Source: Sphingobium_A sp965228065 (GTDB lineage: Bacteria > Pseudomonadota > Alphaproteobacteria > Sphingomonadales > Sphingomonadaceae). From it: a stretch of DNA of 64,000 nt. The stretch lies in NCBI GenBank assembly GCA_965228065.1, contig OZ245788.1:4774001-4838000 (forward strand), read 5' to 3'. A model generated the notes under the pieces. It was not told the DNA's origin. It was given only the letters and a program-made list of their open reading frames with translations, and made no database searches. Made by a program: the position numbers and the translations under genes. Below are positions 17,000 to 27,603 of this stretch, one piece after another (the stretch's first letter is position 1; every line of letters starts with the position of its first letter).

Positions 17000-17602
17000 T
17001 CATGCCGCGCTTTGCCGACGCGCGACGTCCGCCACGAACTTGCCTTGCGCTCTGGCGAGACCGAGCTCGCGAGCGCTCGGTTTGCGTTTGTTGTCGGTCC
17101 CGGACAGCGTGCTGGCGCCGTAGGGCGTACCGCCGCTCACCTCGTCAAGCTGCATCAGGTCCGTGTTACTGTAAGGCAAGCCGACGAAGATCATGCCGTG
17201 GTGAAGGAGCGTGGGAATGCTCGTCAAGATGGTCGCCTCCTGACCGCCGTGAAGCGTCGCCGATGAGGTGAAAATCGAAGCGACCTTACCGATCAGCTTT
17301 CCGGTGTGCCAAAGGCCCCCGGTCTGATCGAGGAAGTTCCGCATCTGCGCGGCCATCCCTCCGAACCTCGTCGGAATCCCGAAGACGATCCCGTCATAAT
17401 CGGCCAGTTCGTCTGGCACGGCGACCGGAGCCGCCTGATCGAGCTTGAAGCCGTGCGCTGTGGCCACGTCGATCGGCACGATCTCCGGCACCCGTTTGAC
17501 GATTGCCTCGGCACCGCCTTCGCGCGCGCCTTCGGCAACGAACTCGGCCATCTGCTCGATGTGCCCGTAGCTTGAATAGTATAGGACGAGAATCTTCGTC
17601 AT
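17000..17602 (-). CDS. wrbA: NAD(P)H:quinone oxidoreductase, WrbA type
   Basis: 200 residues. The flavodoxin-like N-terminus KILVLYYSSYGHIEQMA binds FMN phosphate. IFGIPTRFGGMAAQMRNFLDQTGGLW is the isoalloxazine loop (outline only), and SATLHGGQE is a further family marker. WrbA enzymes reduce quinones by two electrons and so limit redox cycling. Start at ATG 17602 (a GTG codon lies one triplet earlier) with GGAGAG upstream. It is convergent with the amidase. Confidence 0.92.
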   Translation of the reverse strand: MTKILVLYYSSYGHIEQMAEFVAEGAREGGAEAIVKRVPEIVPIDVATAHGFKLDQAAPVAVPDELADYDGIVFGIPTRFGGMAAQMRNFLDQTGGLWHTGKLIGKVASIFTSSATLHGGQEATILTSIPTLLHHGMIFVGLPYSNTDLMQLDEVSGGTPYGASTLSGTDNKRKPSARELGLARAQGKFVADVARRQSAA

Positions 17603-17660
17603 CACACGCTCTCCGTGATCTATGGTGGTGATGGGGGATGGAAAATCGGGCCGCGTCAGT

Positions 17661-18068
17661 TCAGGCGGCGGCCTGCTGAAGCAGCGACACTGCGAACGCG
17701 GCGATGGCGATCATGCCCACCAACCATGAGAGCGAGCGCAGCATATTGATCTTGAACCAATAGCCGAGGCTGAAAGTCGTCCGGACGACGATCCAGGTGA
17801 GCGCCGACCAATAGGTGACGGGCGTCGACACCTGCATGGCCACCGCGACCGCCGCGATCGGCACGTACATCGCGACGGACTCGATGTTGTTACGCAACGC
17901 GCGTGTGGCTCGACCAGTCAGCCCGTCCTCGGAAAGGGGAGACGACCGATCGCTCATCAGAAACTGCGCACCCCGCGTCTTCATGTTGTTCACATGCTGC
18001 ACAAGGACCGAAACCCAGATGAGAATACCTGCGAAAATTAGGGACTGCGCTTCCAACGACATCTCCAT
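17661..18068 (-). CDS. MAPEG-family membrane protein
   Basis: 135 residues with four membrane segments: about 8-24, 63-80, 85-102 and 110-132. The conserved RALRNNIESVAMYVP motif of bacterial MAPEG proteins is present. Relatives of glutathione transferase type act on electrophiles, but many bacterial members have no known substrate. It is co-oriented with the quinone reductase gene 58 bases downstream and divergent from a LysR gene, so these three likely form one regulated unit. Confidence 0.85.
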   Translation of the reverse strand: MEMSLEAQSLIFAGILIWVSVLVQHVNNMKTRGAQFLMSDRSSPLSEDGLTGRATRALRNNIESVAMYVPIAAVAVAMQVSTPVTYWSALTWIVVRTTFSLGYWFKINMLRSLSWLVGMIAIAAFAVSLLQQAAA

Positions 18069-18100
18069 CTATTGACTAAAACTTGCAGATCGTGCGCCGG

Positions 18101-18139
18101 ATGATTGATCATTTGGATTTCGTTGGGTAGCCTGCCCAA
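18101..18139. promoter_or_regulatory. Inverted repeats between the MAPEG and LysR genes
   Basis: The 97-base divergent gap holds ATGAT-TG-ATCAT (18101-18112) and TTGGG-N7-CCCAA (18123-18139). Either could be the LysR binding site controlling both directions. Assignment is positional only. Confidence 0.35.
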
Positions 18140-18165
18140 ACAACTAGGTGAAATCCGGATTTCGA

Positions 18166-19050
18166 ATGACAGATAAGCTGGGCGCGCTATATCTCCTCGG
18201 CCGCGTCGCTCGCACGGGAAGCTTCGGCGCCGCGGCGCGCGAAGTGGGCCTGTCGCAACCCTCCGTCTCCCGCATCATTGCGACGCTGGAAAAGGAGGTT
18301 GGGGTTACGCTGCTGACCCGCTCGACCCGAGCCGTCACTCTCACGGAGGCGGGAGCTCAATATCTCGCTCGTGTGGAACCTGTATTGACGGTCCTCGAGG
18401 AAGCTGAGCACGAGATACGCGGAAACGGCGAGCTTCGAGGCGTGCTGCGCGTGGGAGCGACCACCAGCTTCGCCATGCGCGAACTCATTCCGCGGCTGCC
18501 CGCGTTTATGCGGACCCATCCCGCGCTACGAATAGATCTTGTGCTTGTTGATCGCCGCCAAGATCTGATCAACGAGGCCGTCGACGTTGCTCTGCGATTT
18601 GGTGTCCTCGAAGATTCCGGCATGATGGCCAGAAGGCTCGGTACTTCTCCGCGGATGCTGGTGGCGTCTCCCGCCTATCTTGAGCGAGCGGGCGCGCCGA
18701 GAAAGCCAGCCGATCTCTCTTCGCATTCGGTCATCCTCGGCCCCTCGGGCATGCGGCCGGATGGCTGGGTCTTCCGCTCGCACGGGAAGTCTGTTTCCGT
18801 TCGTCTCGACGCCTCTCTCAACATCTCGGTCAACGAAGCGGCCATCACCGCCGCCGTGGCTGGCCTCGGGATCGCGTCGACATCGACCTGGGGATGCTCT
18901 CCGGAACTGCAGCACGGCAGCCTCGTCCGCGTTCTGGCCGATTGGGAAATGGGAATGGTCGATGTCCATGCCGTACTTCCCGCCGGTCGCGCATCAAAGC
19001 CAGCCTCACGCGCGTTTGTCGACTTCCTCGCAGAGACGATGAAGATCTGA
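18166..19050 (+). CDS. LysR-family regulator
   Basis: 294 residues from ATG 18166. An N-terminal winged HTH (RVARTGSFGAAAREVGLSQPSVSRIIATLE) is followed by a LysR substrate-binding domain of the usual length. A GTG six codons earlier is a possible alternative start. Divergent from the MAPEG-wrbA pair, which it most likely controls. The inducer is unknown. Confidence 0.9.
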   Translation: MTDKLGALYLLGRVARTGSFGAAAREVGLSQPSVSRIIATLEKEVGVTLLTRSTRAVTLTEAGAQYLARVEPVLTVLEEAEHEIRGNGELRGVLRVGATTSFAMRELIPRLPAFMRTHPALRIDLVLVDRRQDLINEAVDVALRFGVLEDSGMMARRLGTSPRMLVASPAYLERAGAPRKPADLSSHSVILGPSGMRPDGWVFRSHGKSVSVRLDASLNISVNEAAITAAVAGLGIASTSTWGCSPELQHGSLVRVLADWEMGMVDVHAVLPAGRASKPASRAFVDFLAETMKI

Positions 19051-19278
19051 GGCATGCCATCCGCGATCATCCGCGACTCGGAATAGTCCTCTCGCGCCCA
19101 AGCCGCTAGGATGTCTGGCTCGGCTGGCAAGTAACTCATCGTTCCGCCGTTCGCCTGTCTTTGTACGCCAGAGTACGACGACCACATTATGGCTGTTGTC
19201 AGGCCATGATTTCTGACTCTTCTACTCGTCCCCGATCCAGGGCCGCGCATCGCGGACCCGCAAGAGAACGGGGACGAC
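19051..19278. other. Gap between cargo 1 and trbB
   Basis: 228 bases without a convincing gene. A minus-strand frame contains a protein-like segment (SYLPAEPDILAAWARED) but lacks a full domain and runs into the LysR gene, so it may be a relic at the cargo junction. The trbB promoter should lie here. Confidence 0.35.
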
Positions 19279-20262
19279 GTGGCGTCAACTCACCAGAAAT
19301 CCGAGGCGATCCTTCGCGGCGCGCGCATGCTGCGCACCGCGCTCGGCCCCGCCATTGCCCGGTATCTGGAAGACCCCGCGATCGTCGAGGTGATGCTCAA
19401 CCCCGATGGGCGGCTCTGGGTCGACCGTCTCTCCGAAGGGCTTTCCGATACCGGTGAGCTGCTGTCGCCGTCGGACGGCGAGCGGATCATCCGCCTCGTC
19501 GCGCACCACGTCGGCGCCGAAGTTCATCCCGGCGCCCCGCGTGTCTCGGCCGAGCTGCCCGAAACGGGGGAGCGGTTCGAGGGGCTCTTGCCCCCCGTCG
19601 TGTCCTCGCCAGCCTTCGCGATCCGCAAGCCCGCCGTGGCGGTGTTCACGCTCGACGATTACGTCGCCGCCGGCATCATGGCAGCGGGTCAGGCCGAGAC
19701 GCTGCGCCAGGCCGTTGGGGATCGGCGCAACATTCTCGTCGCCGGCGGCACCTCGACCGGCAAGACCACCCTCACCAACGCGCTGCTGGCCGAAGTCTCC
19801 AAGACCTCGGACCGCGTGGTCCTGATCGAAGACACCCGGGAGCTGCAATGCGCGGCGCCCAATCTCGTCGCCATGCGGACCAAGGACGGCGTCGCCTCGC
19901 TCTCCGATCTCGTCCGGTCATCACTCCGCCTGCGGCCGGACCGCATTCCGATCGGCGAAGTCCGTGGCTCCGAGGCGCTGGACCTGCTGAAGGCCTGGGG
20001 CACCGGCCATCCCGGCGGCGTCGGGACCATCCACGCCGGCACCGCCATCGGCGCCCTGCGCCGCATGGAGCAGCTCATCCAGGAAGCCGTCGTCACCGTT
20101 CCGCGCGCGCTGATCGCCGAGACGATCGATCTGGTCGCAGTCCTCTCCGGCCGCGGCGCCTCCCGCCGCCTGGCCGAACTCGCCCGCATCGAGGGCCTCG
20201 GCCCCGACGGCGACTACCGCGTCACTCCCGCAAGCCAGCCCCTCACAGGAGACCCGTCATGA
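19279..20262 (+). CDS. trbB: TrbB, conjugation ATPase (VirB11 family)
   Basis: 327 residues starting at GTG 19279. Walker A GGTSTGKT lies at residues 156-163, followed by VVLIEDTREL (Asp box) and the arginine-rich Walker B region RPDRIPIGEVRG with HAGT downstream. A hexameric cytoplasmic ATPase that powers pilus and channel assembly. First gene of the trb operon; the following genes overlap by a few bases. Confidence 0.95.
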   Translation: MASTHQKSEAILRGARMLRTALGPAIARYLEDPAIVEVMLNPDGRLWVDRLSEGLSDTGELLSPSDGERIIRLVAHHVGAEVHPGAPRVSAELPETGERFEGLLPPVVSSPAFAIRKPAVAVFTLDDYVAAGIMAAGQAETLRQAVGDRRNILVAGGTSTGKTTLTNALLAEVSKTSDRVVLIEDTRELQCAAPNLVAMRTKDGVASLSDLVRSSLRLRPDRIPIGEVRGSEALDLLKAWGTGHPGGVGTIHAGTAIGALRRMEQLIQEAVVTVPRALIAETIDLVAVLSGRGASRRLAELARIEGLGPDGDYRVTPASQPLTGDPS

Positions 20263-20591
20263 TCAAGCATGCCCTGCGCATCCGCCGCCACGTCGCAACG
20301 GCCGTGTCCGTCACCTTCCTCACGCTGGCGCTCGCGCCTGCCGCCCACGCGTCCGGTTCGTCGATGCCCTGGGAAGCTCCGCTGCAATCCATCCTCGAAT
20401 CCATCGAGGGACCGGTCGCCAAGATCATCGCGGTGATGATCATCATCATCACCGGCCTCACACTCGCCTTCGGCGACACGTCGGGCGGCGCGCGCAAGCT
20501 GATCCAGATCGTCTTCGGTCTTTCGATCGCCTTCGCCGCGTCCAGCTTCTTCCTGTCGTTCTTCTCGTTCGGCGGCGGGGCGCTCGTCTGA
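20259..20591 (+). CDS. trbC: TrbC, pilin precursor (VirB2 family)
   Basis: 110 residues. Signal peptide to about residue 31 (LALAPAAHAS), then two long hydrophobic helices (about 52-68 and 84-104), as in VirB2/TrbC pilins. Expected to be cleaved and cyclised by TraF (9153-9698). Overlaps trbB by four bases. Confidence 0.9.
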   Translation: MIKHALRIRRHVATAVSVTFLTLALAPAAHASGSSMPWEAPLQSILESIEGPVAKIIAVMIIIITGLTLAFGDTSGGARKLIQIVFGLSIAFAASSFFLSFFSFGGGALV

Positions 20592-20872
20592 TGGCCGATG
20601 GTGCTGACCATGGCGGCGAGCTGCCGGGCTTCTCGGTCCCGGTCCACCGCGCGCTGACCGAGCACATCCTGCTCGGCGGCGCTCCGCGCTCGCTCGCCAT
20701 CCTCAACGGCACGCTGGCCGCAGCGCTCGGCCTTGGCCTGCGCCTCTGGCTAGTCGGTCTCGGCCTTTGGGCCGTCGGGCATTTCGCGGCCGTCTGGGCG
20801 GCCAAACGCGATCCGCAGTTCGTCGACGTCGTGCGCAAGCATCTGCGTATTCCCGGGCACCTGTCGGTTTGA
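20591..20872 (+). CDS. trbD: TrbD (VirB3 family)
   Basis: 93 residues. The N-terminal segment FSVPVHRALTEHILLGGAPR is typical of TrbD/VirB3 and is followed by one or two membrane spans (about residues 37-66). Part of the inner-membrane channel next to TrbE. Its start overlaps the last base of the trbC stop. Confidence 0.9.
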   Translation: MADGADHGGELPGFSVPVHRALTEHILLGGAPRSLAILNGTLAAALGLGLRLWLVGLGLWAVGHFAAVWAAKRDPQFVDVVRKHLRIPGHLSV

Positions 20873-20884
20873 GGAGCGACGCCG

Positions 20885-23341
20885 ATGATGAACCTCGCCG
20901 AATATCGCAACCGCAACACCCGGCTCGCCGACTACCTCCCTTGGGTCGCCCTGGTCGGGGAAGGCATCGTCCTGAACAAGGACGGCAGCCTGCAGCGCAC
21001 CGCGCGCTTTCGTGGCCCAGATCTCGACAGTGCAGTACCGGCCGAGCTGGTCGCAGTCGCCGGCCGGCTCAACAACGCCTTCCGTCGCCTCGGCTCAGGC
21101 TGGGCGATCTTCGTCGAGGCGCAGCGCCATGGCGCCGCCACCTATCCCGCCAGCATGTTCGCCGACAGCGCCTCCGGCCTCGTCGACGCCGAACGCAAGG
21201 CCGACTTCGAGGAAGCCGGGGCGCATTTCGAGTCCAGCTACTTCCTGACCTTCCTCTATCTGCCGCCGGCCGAGGATGCGGCGCGCGCCGAGACCTGGCT
21301 CTACGAGGGCCGCAGCCACGCCGGCGTCGATGCGCATGAGATCCTGCGCGGCTTTGCCGATCGCACCGATCGCATCCTCCAGCTCATCGACGCCTTCATG
21401 CCCGAATGCGCGTGGCTCGATGATGGAGAGACGCTCACCTACCTGCACTCGACGGTTTCGACAAAGAGGCATCGCGTTCGAGTCCCCGAGACGCCGATGT
21501 ATCTCGATGCGCTTCTTGCCGATCAGCCGCTCACCGGCGGCCTCGAGCCTCGCCTCGGCGATACGCATCTGCGCATCCTCACCATTGTCGGCTTCCCGAC
21601 CGCGACCACGCCCGGTATCCTCGACGAGCTGAACCGGCTGGCCTTTCCCTATCGCTGGTCGACACGGGCCGTGCTGCTCGACAAGACCGACGCCGCCAAG
21701 CTGCTGACCAAGATCCGGCGGCAATGGTTCGCTAAGCGCAAGTCGATCGCGGCCATCCTCAAGGAGGTGATGACCAACGAGGCTTCGGCCCTGGTCGACA
21801 CCGACGCGGCCAACAAGGCTGCCGACGCCGACATGGCGCTGCAGGAGCTAGGCGCCGACTACGCCGGTCAGGCCTATGTGACGGCAACGATCGCGGTTTG
21901 GGACGACGATCCCCGCATCGCCGCCGAAAAGCTTCGCCTCGTCGAGAAGGTCATCCAGGGCCGCGACTTCACGGCGATGCCCGAAACGATCAACGCCGTA
22001 GACGCCTGGCTCGGGTCGCTGCCCGGCCATGTCTACGCCAATGTTCGCCAACCGCCGATCTCGACACTTAATCTCGCCCACATGATCCCGCTGTCAGCGG
22101 TGTGGGCGGGACCGGAACGGGACGAGCACTTTGCAGCACCCCCACTGCTGTTCGGTAAGACCGAAGGCTCGACCCCGTTCCGGCTTTCCATCCATGTCGG
22201 CGATGTCGGCCATACGCTGATCGTGGGCCCAACCGGCGCCGGCAAGTCGGTGCTGCTGGCGCTGATGGCGCTGCAGTTCCGGCGCTATCCGCAGTCGCAG
22301 GTCTTCGCCTTCGACTTCGGCGGTTCAATCCGGGCCGCAGCCCTCGCCATGCGTGGTGACTGGCACGATCTGGGTGGTGGCCTCAGCGAAGGCTCGGACG
22401 ACAGCGTGTCGCTTCAGCCGCTCGCCCGGATCGATGATGTCGCCGAGCGGGCCTGGGCGTCCGACTGGCTGATCGCGATCCTGGGGCGCGAGAGCATACC
22501 GGTCACCCCCGAGGTCAAGGAGCACCTCTGGTCGGCGCTGTCGTCGCTGTCGTCCGCGCCCGTCGGCGAACGGACCCTGACGGGCCTGTCCGTTCTCCTT
22601 CAATCCAACGACCTGAAACAAGCGCTGCGACCTTACTGTGTCGGCGGCCCCTATGGCCGACTGCTCGATGCCGAGGCCGAGCATCTGGGCGAGGCCAATG
22701 TTCAGGTCTTCGAGACCGAGGGACTGATCGGCACCGGCGCCGCCGCCGCCGTTCTCGCCTATCTCTTTCATCGCATCGAGGACCGTCTCGACGGACGGCC
22801 GACGCTCTTGATCGTCGATGAAGGCTGGCTCGCACTCGATGACGAAGGGTTCGCTGGACAGCTTCGCGAATGGCTGAAGACGCTCCGCAAGAAGAACGCC
22901 AGTGTCATCTTCGCCACTCAGTCGCTCTCCGATATCGACGGCTCAGCGATCGCGCCGGCCATTATCGAGAGCTGCCAGACGCGCATCCTGCTGCCCAACG
23001 AACGCGCGATCGAGCCGCAGATAACCGCCATCTATCGCCGCTTCGGCCTGAACGATCGCCAGATCGAGATCCTCGCGCGGGCGATGCCTAAGCGCGACTA
23101 CTACTGCCAGAGCCGCAGGGGAAACCGGCTGTTCGAGCTGGGCCTTTCGGACGTGGCGCTCGCGCTCTGCGCCGCCTCTTCGAAGCAGCACCAGGCGATG
23201 ATCGCCGACGTTCACGCCCGCAGCGGCACGGACGGGTTCCTCGCGGAATGGCTCGCGGCGAACCGCCTCGACTGGGCCGCCGACCTCATCGCCGACCTCA
23301 CCAACGTCACCCCCCAAACCGATCCGGAGGCACGCTCATGA
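20885..23341 (+). CDS. trbE: TrbE, conjugation ATPase (VirB4 family)
   Basis: 818 residues. The CagE/TrbE/VirB domain fills the first half. Walker A GPTGAGKS lies at about residues 446-453, and Walker B LLIVDEGWLAL at about 640. The final segment has the conserved ATQSLSDI and RILLPNERA motifs. The largest energising subunit of the Trb secretion channel. Starts 12 bases after trbD. Confidence 0.95.
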   Translation: MMNLAEYRNRNTRLADYLPWVALVGEGIVLNKDGSLQRTARFRGPDLDSAVPAELVAVAGRLNNAFRRLGSGWAIFVEAQRHGAATYPASMFADSASGLVDAERKADFEEAGAHFESSYFLTFLYLPPAEDAARAETWLYEGRSHAGVDAHEILRGFADRTDRILQLIDAFMPECAWLDDGETLTYLHSTVSTKRHRVRVPETPMYLDALLADQPLTGGLEPRLGDTHLRILTIVGFPTATTPGILDELNRLAFPYRWSTRAVLLDKTDAAKLLTKIRRQWFAKRKSIAAILKEVMTNEASALVDTDAANKAADADMALQELGADYAGQAYVTATIAVWDDDPRIAAEKLRLVEKVIQGRDFTAMPETINAVDAWLGSLPGHVYANVRQPPISTLNLAHMIPLSAVWAGPERDEHFAAPPLLFGKTEGSTPFRLSIHVGDVGHTLIVGPTGAGKSVLLALMALQFRRYPQSQVFAFDFGGSIRAAALAMRGDWHDLGGGLSEGSDDSVSLQPLARIDDVAERAWASDWLIAILGRESIPVTPEVKEHLWSALSSLSSAPVGERTLTGLSVLLQSNDLKQALRPYCVGGPYGRLLDAEAEHLGEANVQVFETEGLIGTGAAAAVLAYLFHRIEDRLDGRPTLLIVDEGWLALDDEGFAGQLREWLKTLRKKNASVIFATQSLSDIDGSAIAPAIIESCQTRILLPNERAIEPQITAIYRRFGLNDRQIEILARAMPKRDYYCQSRRGNRLFELGLSDVALALCAASSKQHQAMIADVHARSGTDGFLAEWLAANRLDWAADLIADLTNVTPQTDPEARS

Positions 23342-24108
23342 CCCGTTCCTTTCAATCCCGCTCGCGCGCGCTTCGTATGGCCGCCGCGCTCCTTGCCGCG
23401 CCGCTCGCGCTGTCGCCGATCATCGCGCCGCCCGCCGCCGCGCAGTGGATCGTTTATGATCCGACCAACTACGCGCAGAACGTCCTGACGGCGGCGCGCA
23501 CGCTCCAGCAGGTCAACCAGCAGATCACCCAGCTTCAGAATGAAGCGACCATGCTGATCAACCAGGCCCGCAACCTCGCGAGCCTGCCTTACTCCTCGCT
23601 TCAGCAGCTTCAGCAATCCGTCCAGCGCACGCAGCAGCTTCTGCAACAGGCGCAAGGCATCGCCCTCAACGTCCAGCAGATCGACCGCGCGTTCCAGACT
23701 ACCTATGGCAATGCGTCGATGTCGGCTTCCGATCAGGCGCTCGTCACGCAGGCGCGCGAGCGCTGGCAGAACACCGTCGGCGGCTTGCAGGACGCCATGC
23801 GCGTGCAGGCCGGCGTCGTCGGCAACATCGACACCAATCGTAGCGAGATGTCGGCGCTGGTCGGCCAGAGCCAGGGCGCGACGGGCGCGTTGCAGGCGAC
23901 GCAGGCCGGCAATCAGCTTCTCGCCCTGCAAGCCCAGCAGCTCGCCGATCTCACCGCCGTCGTCGCCGCCAATGGCCGCGCCCAGAGCTTATCGGAGGCC
24001 GAGCGCGCTGCCGCTGCCGAGCAAGGTCGCGAGCAGCGCCGCCGCTTCCTCACACCGGGCAGCGGCTACCAACCCGGCAATGCCCGCATGTTCCCGAACG
24101 GCAACTAA
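23338..24108 (+). CDS. trbJ: TrbJ (VirB5-like, periplasmic)
   Basis: 256 residues from ATG 23338, overlapping trbE by four bases. Signal peptide to about residue 36 (SPIIAPPAAAQW), then long glutamine-rich helices (QQVNQQITQLQNEA, SLQQLQQSVQRTQQLLQQ) typical of TrbJ. Likely a minor pilus component or adhesin, as for VirB5. Confidence 0.92.
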   Translation: MTRSFQSRSRALRMAAALLAAPLALSPIIAPPAAAQWIVYDPTNYAQNVLTAARTLQQVNQQITQLQNEATMLINQARNLASLPYSSLQQLQQSVQRTQQLLQQAQGIALNVQQIDRAFQTTYGNASMSASDQALVTQARERWQNTVGGLQDAMRVQAGVVGNIDTNRSEMSALVGQSQGATGALQATQAGNQLLALQAQQLADLTAVVAANGRAQSLSEAERAAAAEQGREQRRRFLTPGSGYQPGNARMFPNGN

Positions 24109-24118
24109 GGGCACGGCG

Positions 24119-24505
24119 ATGGACGGGAAGATGCTCGCCCGACTCGGTGCCGTCGTGTTCGTCGCTGTCGCGGTCACCGCGACCGCGATCGAGATGACCC
24201 GGAAAGAGGAAGCGCCCGAGACCTGGCCGTCTGGCCGCGCCGCAGAGGCGCCGACCGATCCCCTGCGGGACGCATTGATCCGCTGCCAGGCACTCGGCGA
24301 GGACGGACCGCGCGATCCGGAATGCCGCCGTGCCTGGGCGGAGAACCGCCAGCGCTTCCTCGCGCCCGGCGCCCCTCCCACCGAGCGGTTGCCGGACATG
24401 CCGCCCGCACCGCGCGATGGCCTCACCCCTCGATCGCAACCAACCGACGCACCCGCCGCGACACCCTCCGCACCGAACACTCCACAGCTCGACGAGGCGC
24501 GATAA
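24119..24505 (+). CDS. TrbK-alt, putative entry-exclusion protein
   Basis: 128 residues. One N-terminal membrane segment (about 7-25), then a short conserved core LRDALIRCQALGEDGPRDPECRRAWAENRQRFL (outline; residues 49-81) with two cysteines, and a proline-rich tail. Position between trbJ and trbL and the CQ...C pattern match proteins labelled TrbK-alt in related ICEs. Exclusion of a second identical element is the presumed role. Confidence 0.8.
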   Translation: MDGKMLARLGAVVFVAVAVTATAIEMTRKEEAPETWPSGRAAEAPTDPLRDALIRCQALGEDGPRDPECRRAWAENRQRFLAPGAPPTERLPDMPPAPRDGLTPRSQPTDAPAATPSAPNTPQLDEAR

Positions 24506-24509
24506 GATC

Positions 24510-25874
24510 ATGGGCGGCACCGGCGTCATCGACCACTTCCTTGAAGTCTTCACTCGCTACATCGACAGCGGGTTCGGTCTGCTTAGCGGCGAAGTCGCCT
24601 TCATCGCCACCACCCTGATCGTCATCGACGTGACGCTGGCTGCACTCTTCTGGAGCTGGGGCGCCGATGACGACATCATGGCGCGCCTGGTGAAGAAAAC
24701 CCTGTTCGTCGGTGTGTTCGCCTACATCATCGGCAACTGGAACAATCTCGCCCGCATCATCTTCGAAAGCTTCGCCGGCCTCGGCTTGAAAGCTAGCGGG
24801 ACGAGCTTCACCACGGCTGACCTGATGCGCCCCGGCAAGGTGGCACAGACCGGTCTGGACGCCGGACGTCCGCTGCTCGACTCGATTTCGAGTCTGATGG
24901 GCTACTGGTCGTTCTTCGAAAACTTCATCCAGATCGCCTGCATGTTCCTGGCCTGGGCCCTGGTGCTTCTCGCCTTCTTCATCCTCGCCATCCAGCTCTT
25001 CGTCACGCTCATCGAGTTCAAGCTGACGACGCTCGCCGGCTTTGTGCTGATCCCATTCGGCCTGTTCGGCAAATCGGCCTTCATGGCCGAGCGCGTGCTC
25101 GGCAACGTCATCTCGTCCGGCATCAAGGTGCTCGTGCTTGCTGTGATCATCGGCATCGGCTCGACACTGTTCTCCGAATTCACCTCCGGCTTCGGCGGCG
25201 CGACTCCCACCATTGACGAAGCCATGGCGATCGTGCTCGCCGCCCTGTCGCTGCTCGGCCTGGGCATTTTCGGTCCCGGGATCGCCAGTGGCATTGTTTC
25301 GGGCGGCCCGCAGCTCAGCGCCGGTGCCGCGGTCGGAACCGGCCTCGCCGCAGGCGGCATGGTCGCGGCAGGAACTGGCGTCGTCGGCGCCGCTGCATCC
25401 GGTGGCGCGGCTCTGGCCGGCGGTGCGGCCGCTGCCGCTCGTGGCGGCGCGGCGGTCGCTGGTGGCGCGTCCACGGCCTACAGCCTCGGCGCAGCCGGCC
25501 AATCCGGAGCTGCTGGCGTTGCATCGGGTCTCGGCGGTGTCGCCCGCGCTGGCGGGAGTGCCGCCGTCTCACCCCTTCGCCGCGCCGCGACCCGCGCGGC
25601 CGAGAGCATGCGGTCCAGCTTCAATGCCGGCGGTAAGGCCGCATTCGAAGCGACGGGCGGCTCATCCACCATGGGCTCGACCGGTGGCGATGGTGCCGGT
25701 GATGGCGCTACGTCCGCCGGGTCCGCGAACGCCGGCGGGCCGCCGGCCTGGGCCCAACGGATGCGCCGTTCGCAACGCATGACCCATGCCGTCCAGGCCA
25801 CGGCTCACGCCGTCCGCTCCGGCGACGCCCATGGCGGCGGCTCTTCCGTCAATCTTTCCGAAGGCGATCGCTAA
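24510..25874 (+). CDS. trbL: TrbL (VirB6 family)
   Basis: 454 residues. Five to six membrane helices lie in residues 20-285. They are followed by an alanine- and glycine-rich hydrophobic stretch (about 285-390) and a soluble tail. Polytopic inner-membrane subunit that passes DNA from the ATPases toward the channel. Starts four bases after the preceding stop. Confidence 0.93.
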   Translation: MGGTGVIDHFLEVFTRYIDSGFGLLSGEVAFIATTLIVIDVTLAALFWSWGADDDIMARLVKKTLFVGVFAYIIGNWNNLARIIFESFAGLGLKASGTSFTTADLMRPGKVAQTGLDAGRPLLDSISSLMGYWSFFENFIQIACMFLAWALVLLAFFILAIQLFVTLIEFKLTTLAGFVLIPFGLFGKSAFMAERVLGNVISSGIKVLVLAVIIGIGSTLFSEFTSGFGGATPTIDEAMAIVLAALSLLGLGIFGPGIASGIVSGGPQLSAGAAVGTGLAAGGMVAAGTGVVGAAASGGAALAGGAAAAARGGAAVAGGASTAYSLGAAGQSGAAGVASGLGGVARAGGSAAVSPLRRAATRAAESMRSSFNAGGKAAFEATGGSSTMGSTGGDGAGDGATSAGSANAGGPPAWAQRMRRSQRMTHAVQATAHAVRSGDAHGGGSSVNLSEGDR

Positions 25875-26553
25875 TGTTCAAACGACCCTCCACTCACTAC
25901 GGCAAAGCCGCCGAGCCCGAGACACCCTATCAGCGTGCCGCGCAGGTCTGGGACGAGCGCATCGGCGCATCGCGCGTGCAGGCGAAGAACTGGCGGCTGA
26001 TGGCCTTCGGCTCCCTGATCCTGTCGGCCGGGTTCGCTACCGCGCTCGTCGTGCAGTCGGCACGCGGAACGATCGTCCCATGGGTAGTGCAGGTCGATCG
26101 GCTTGGACAGGCTCAGGCCGTGGCGCCGGCCGAAGCCGACTATCGTCCGACCGATCCGCAGATCGCTTTCCATCTGGCGCGCTTCATCGAGCAGGTCCGC
26201 TCGATTCCCGCCGACGCCATCATCGTTCGGCAGAATTGGCTGCGCGCCTACGATTTCACGACCGATCGCGGAGCGATGGCGCTGAACGACTATGCGAGGT
26301 CAAACGACCCTTTCACCAAGGTCGGCCGCCAGCAGATCGCCGTCGACGTCTCCAGCGTCATTCGAGCGTCGCCCGACAGCTTCCGCGTCGCCTGGGTCGA
26401 GCGCCGCTATGAGAACGGTCAGCTCGCCGAGACCACGCGCTGGACCGCGATCCTGACGATCGTGGTGCAGATCCCGCGCAACGCCGACCGGCTCAGGGCG
26501 AACCCGCTCGGCATCTACGTCAACGCCATCAACTGGTCTCGGGAGCTTGGGCA

Positions 26554-26557
<4 letters not shown>
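25874..26557 (+). CDS. trbF: TrbF (VirB8 family)
   Basis: 227 residues. A short cytoplasmic N-terminus (PYQRAAQVWDERIG), one membrane span (about 39-57) and a periplasmic VirB8-like domain. Its ATG shares one base with the trbL stop. Assembly factor of the inner-membrane complex. Confidence 0.93.

Positions 26558-27599
<1,042 letters not shown>

Positions 27600-27603
<4 letters not shown>

Noticed and set aside
19051..19250. Minus-strand protein-like segment (SYLPAEPDILAAW) as a gene
   Set aside because: It has no complete domain and soon runs into antisense LysR sequence; kept only as a possible relic.
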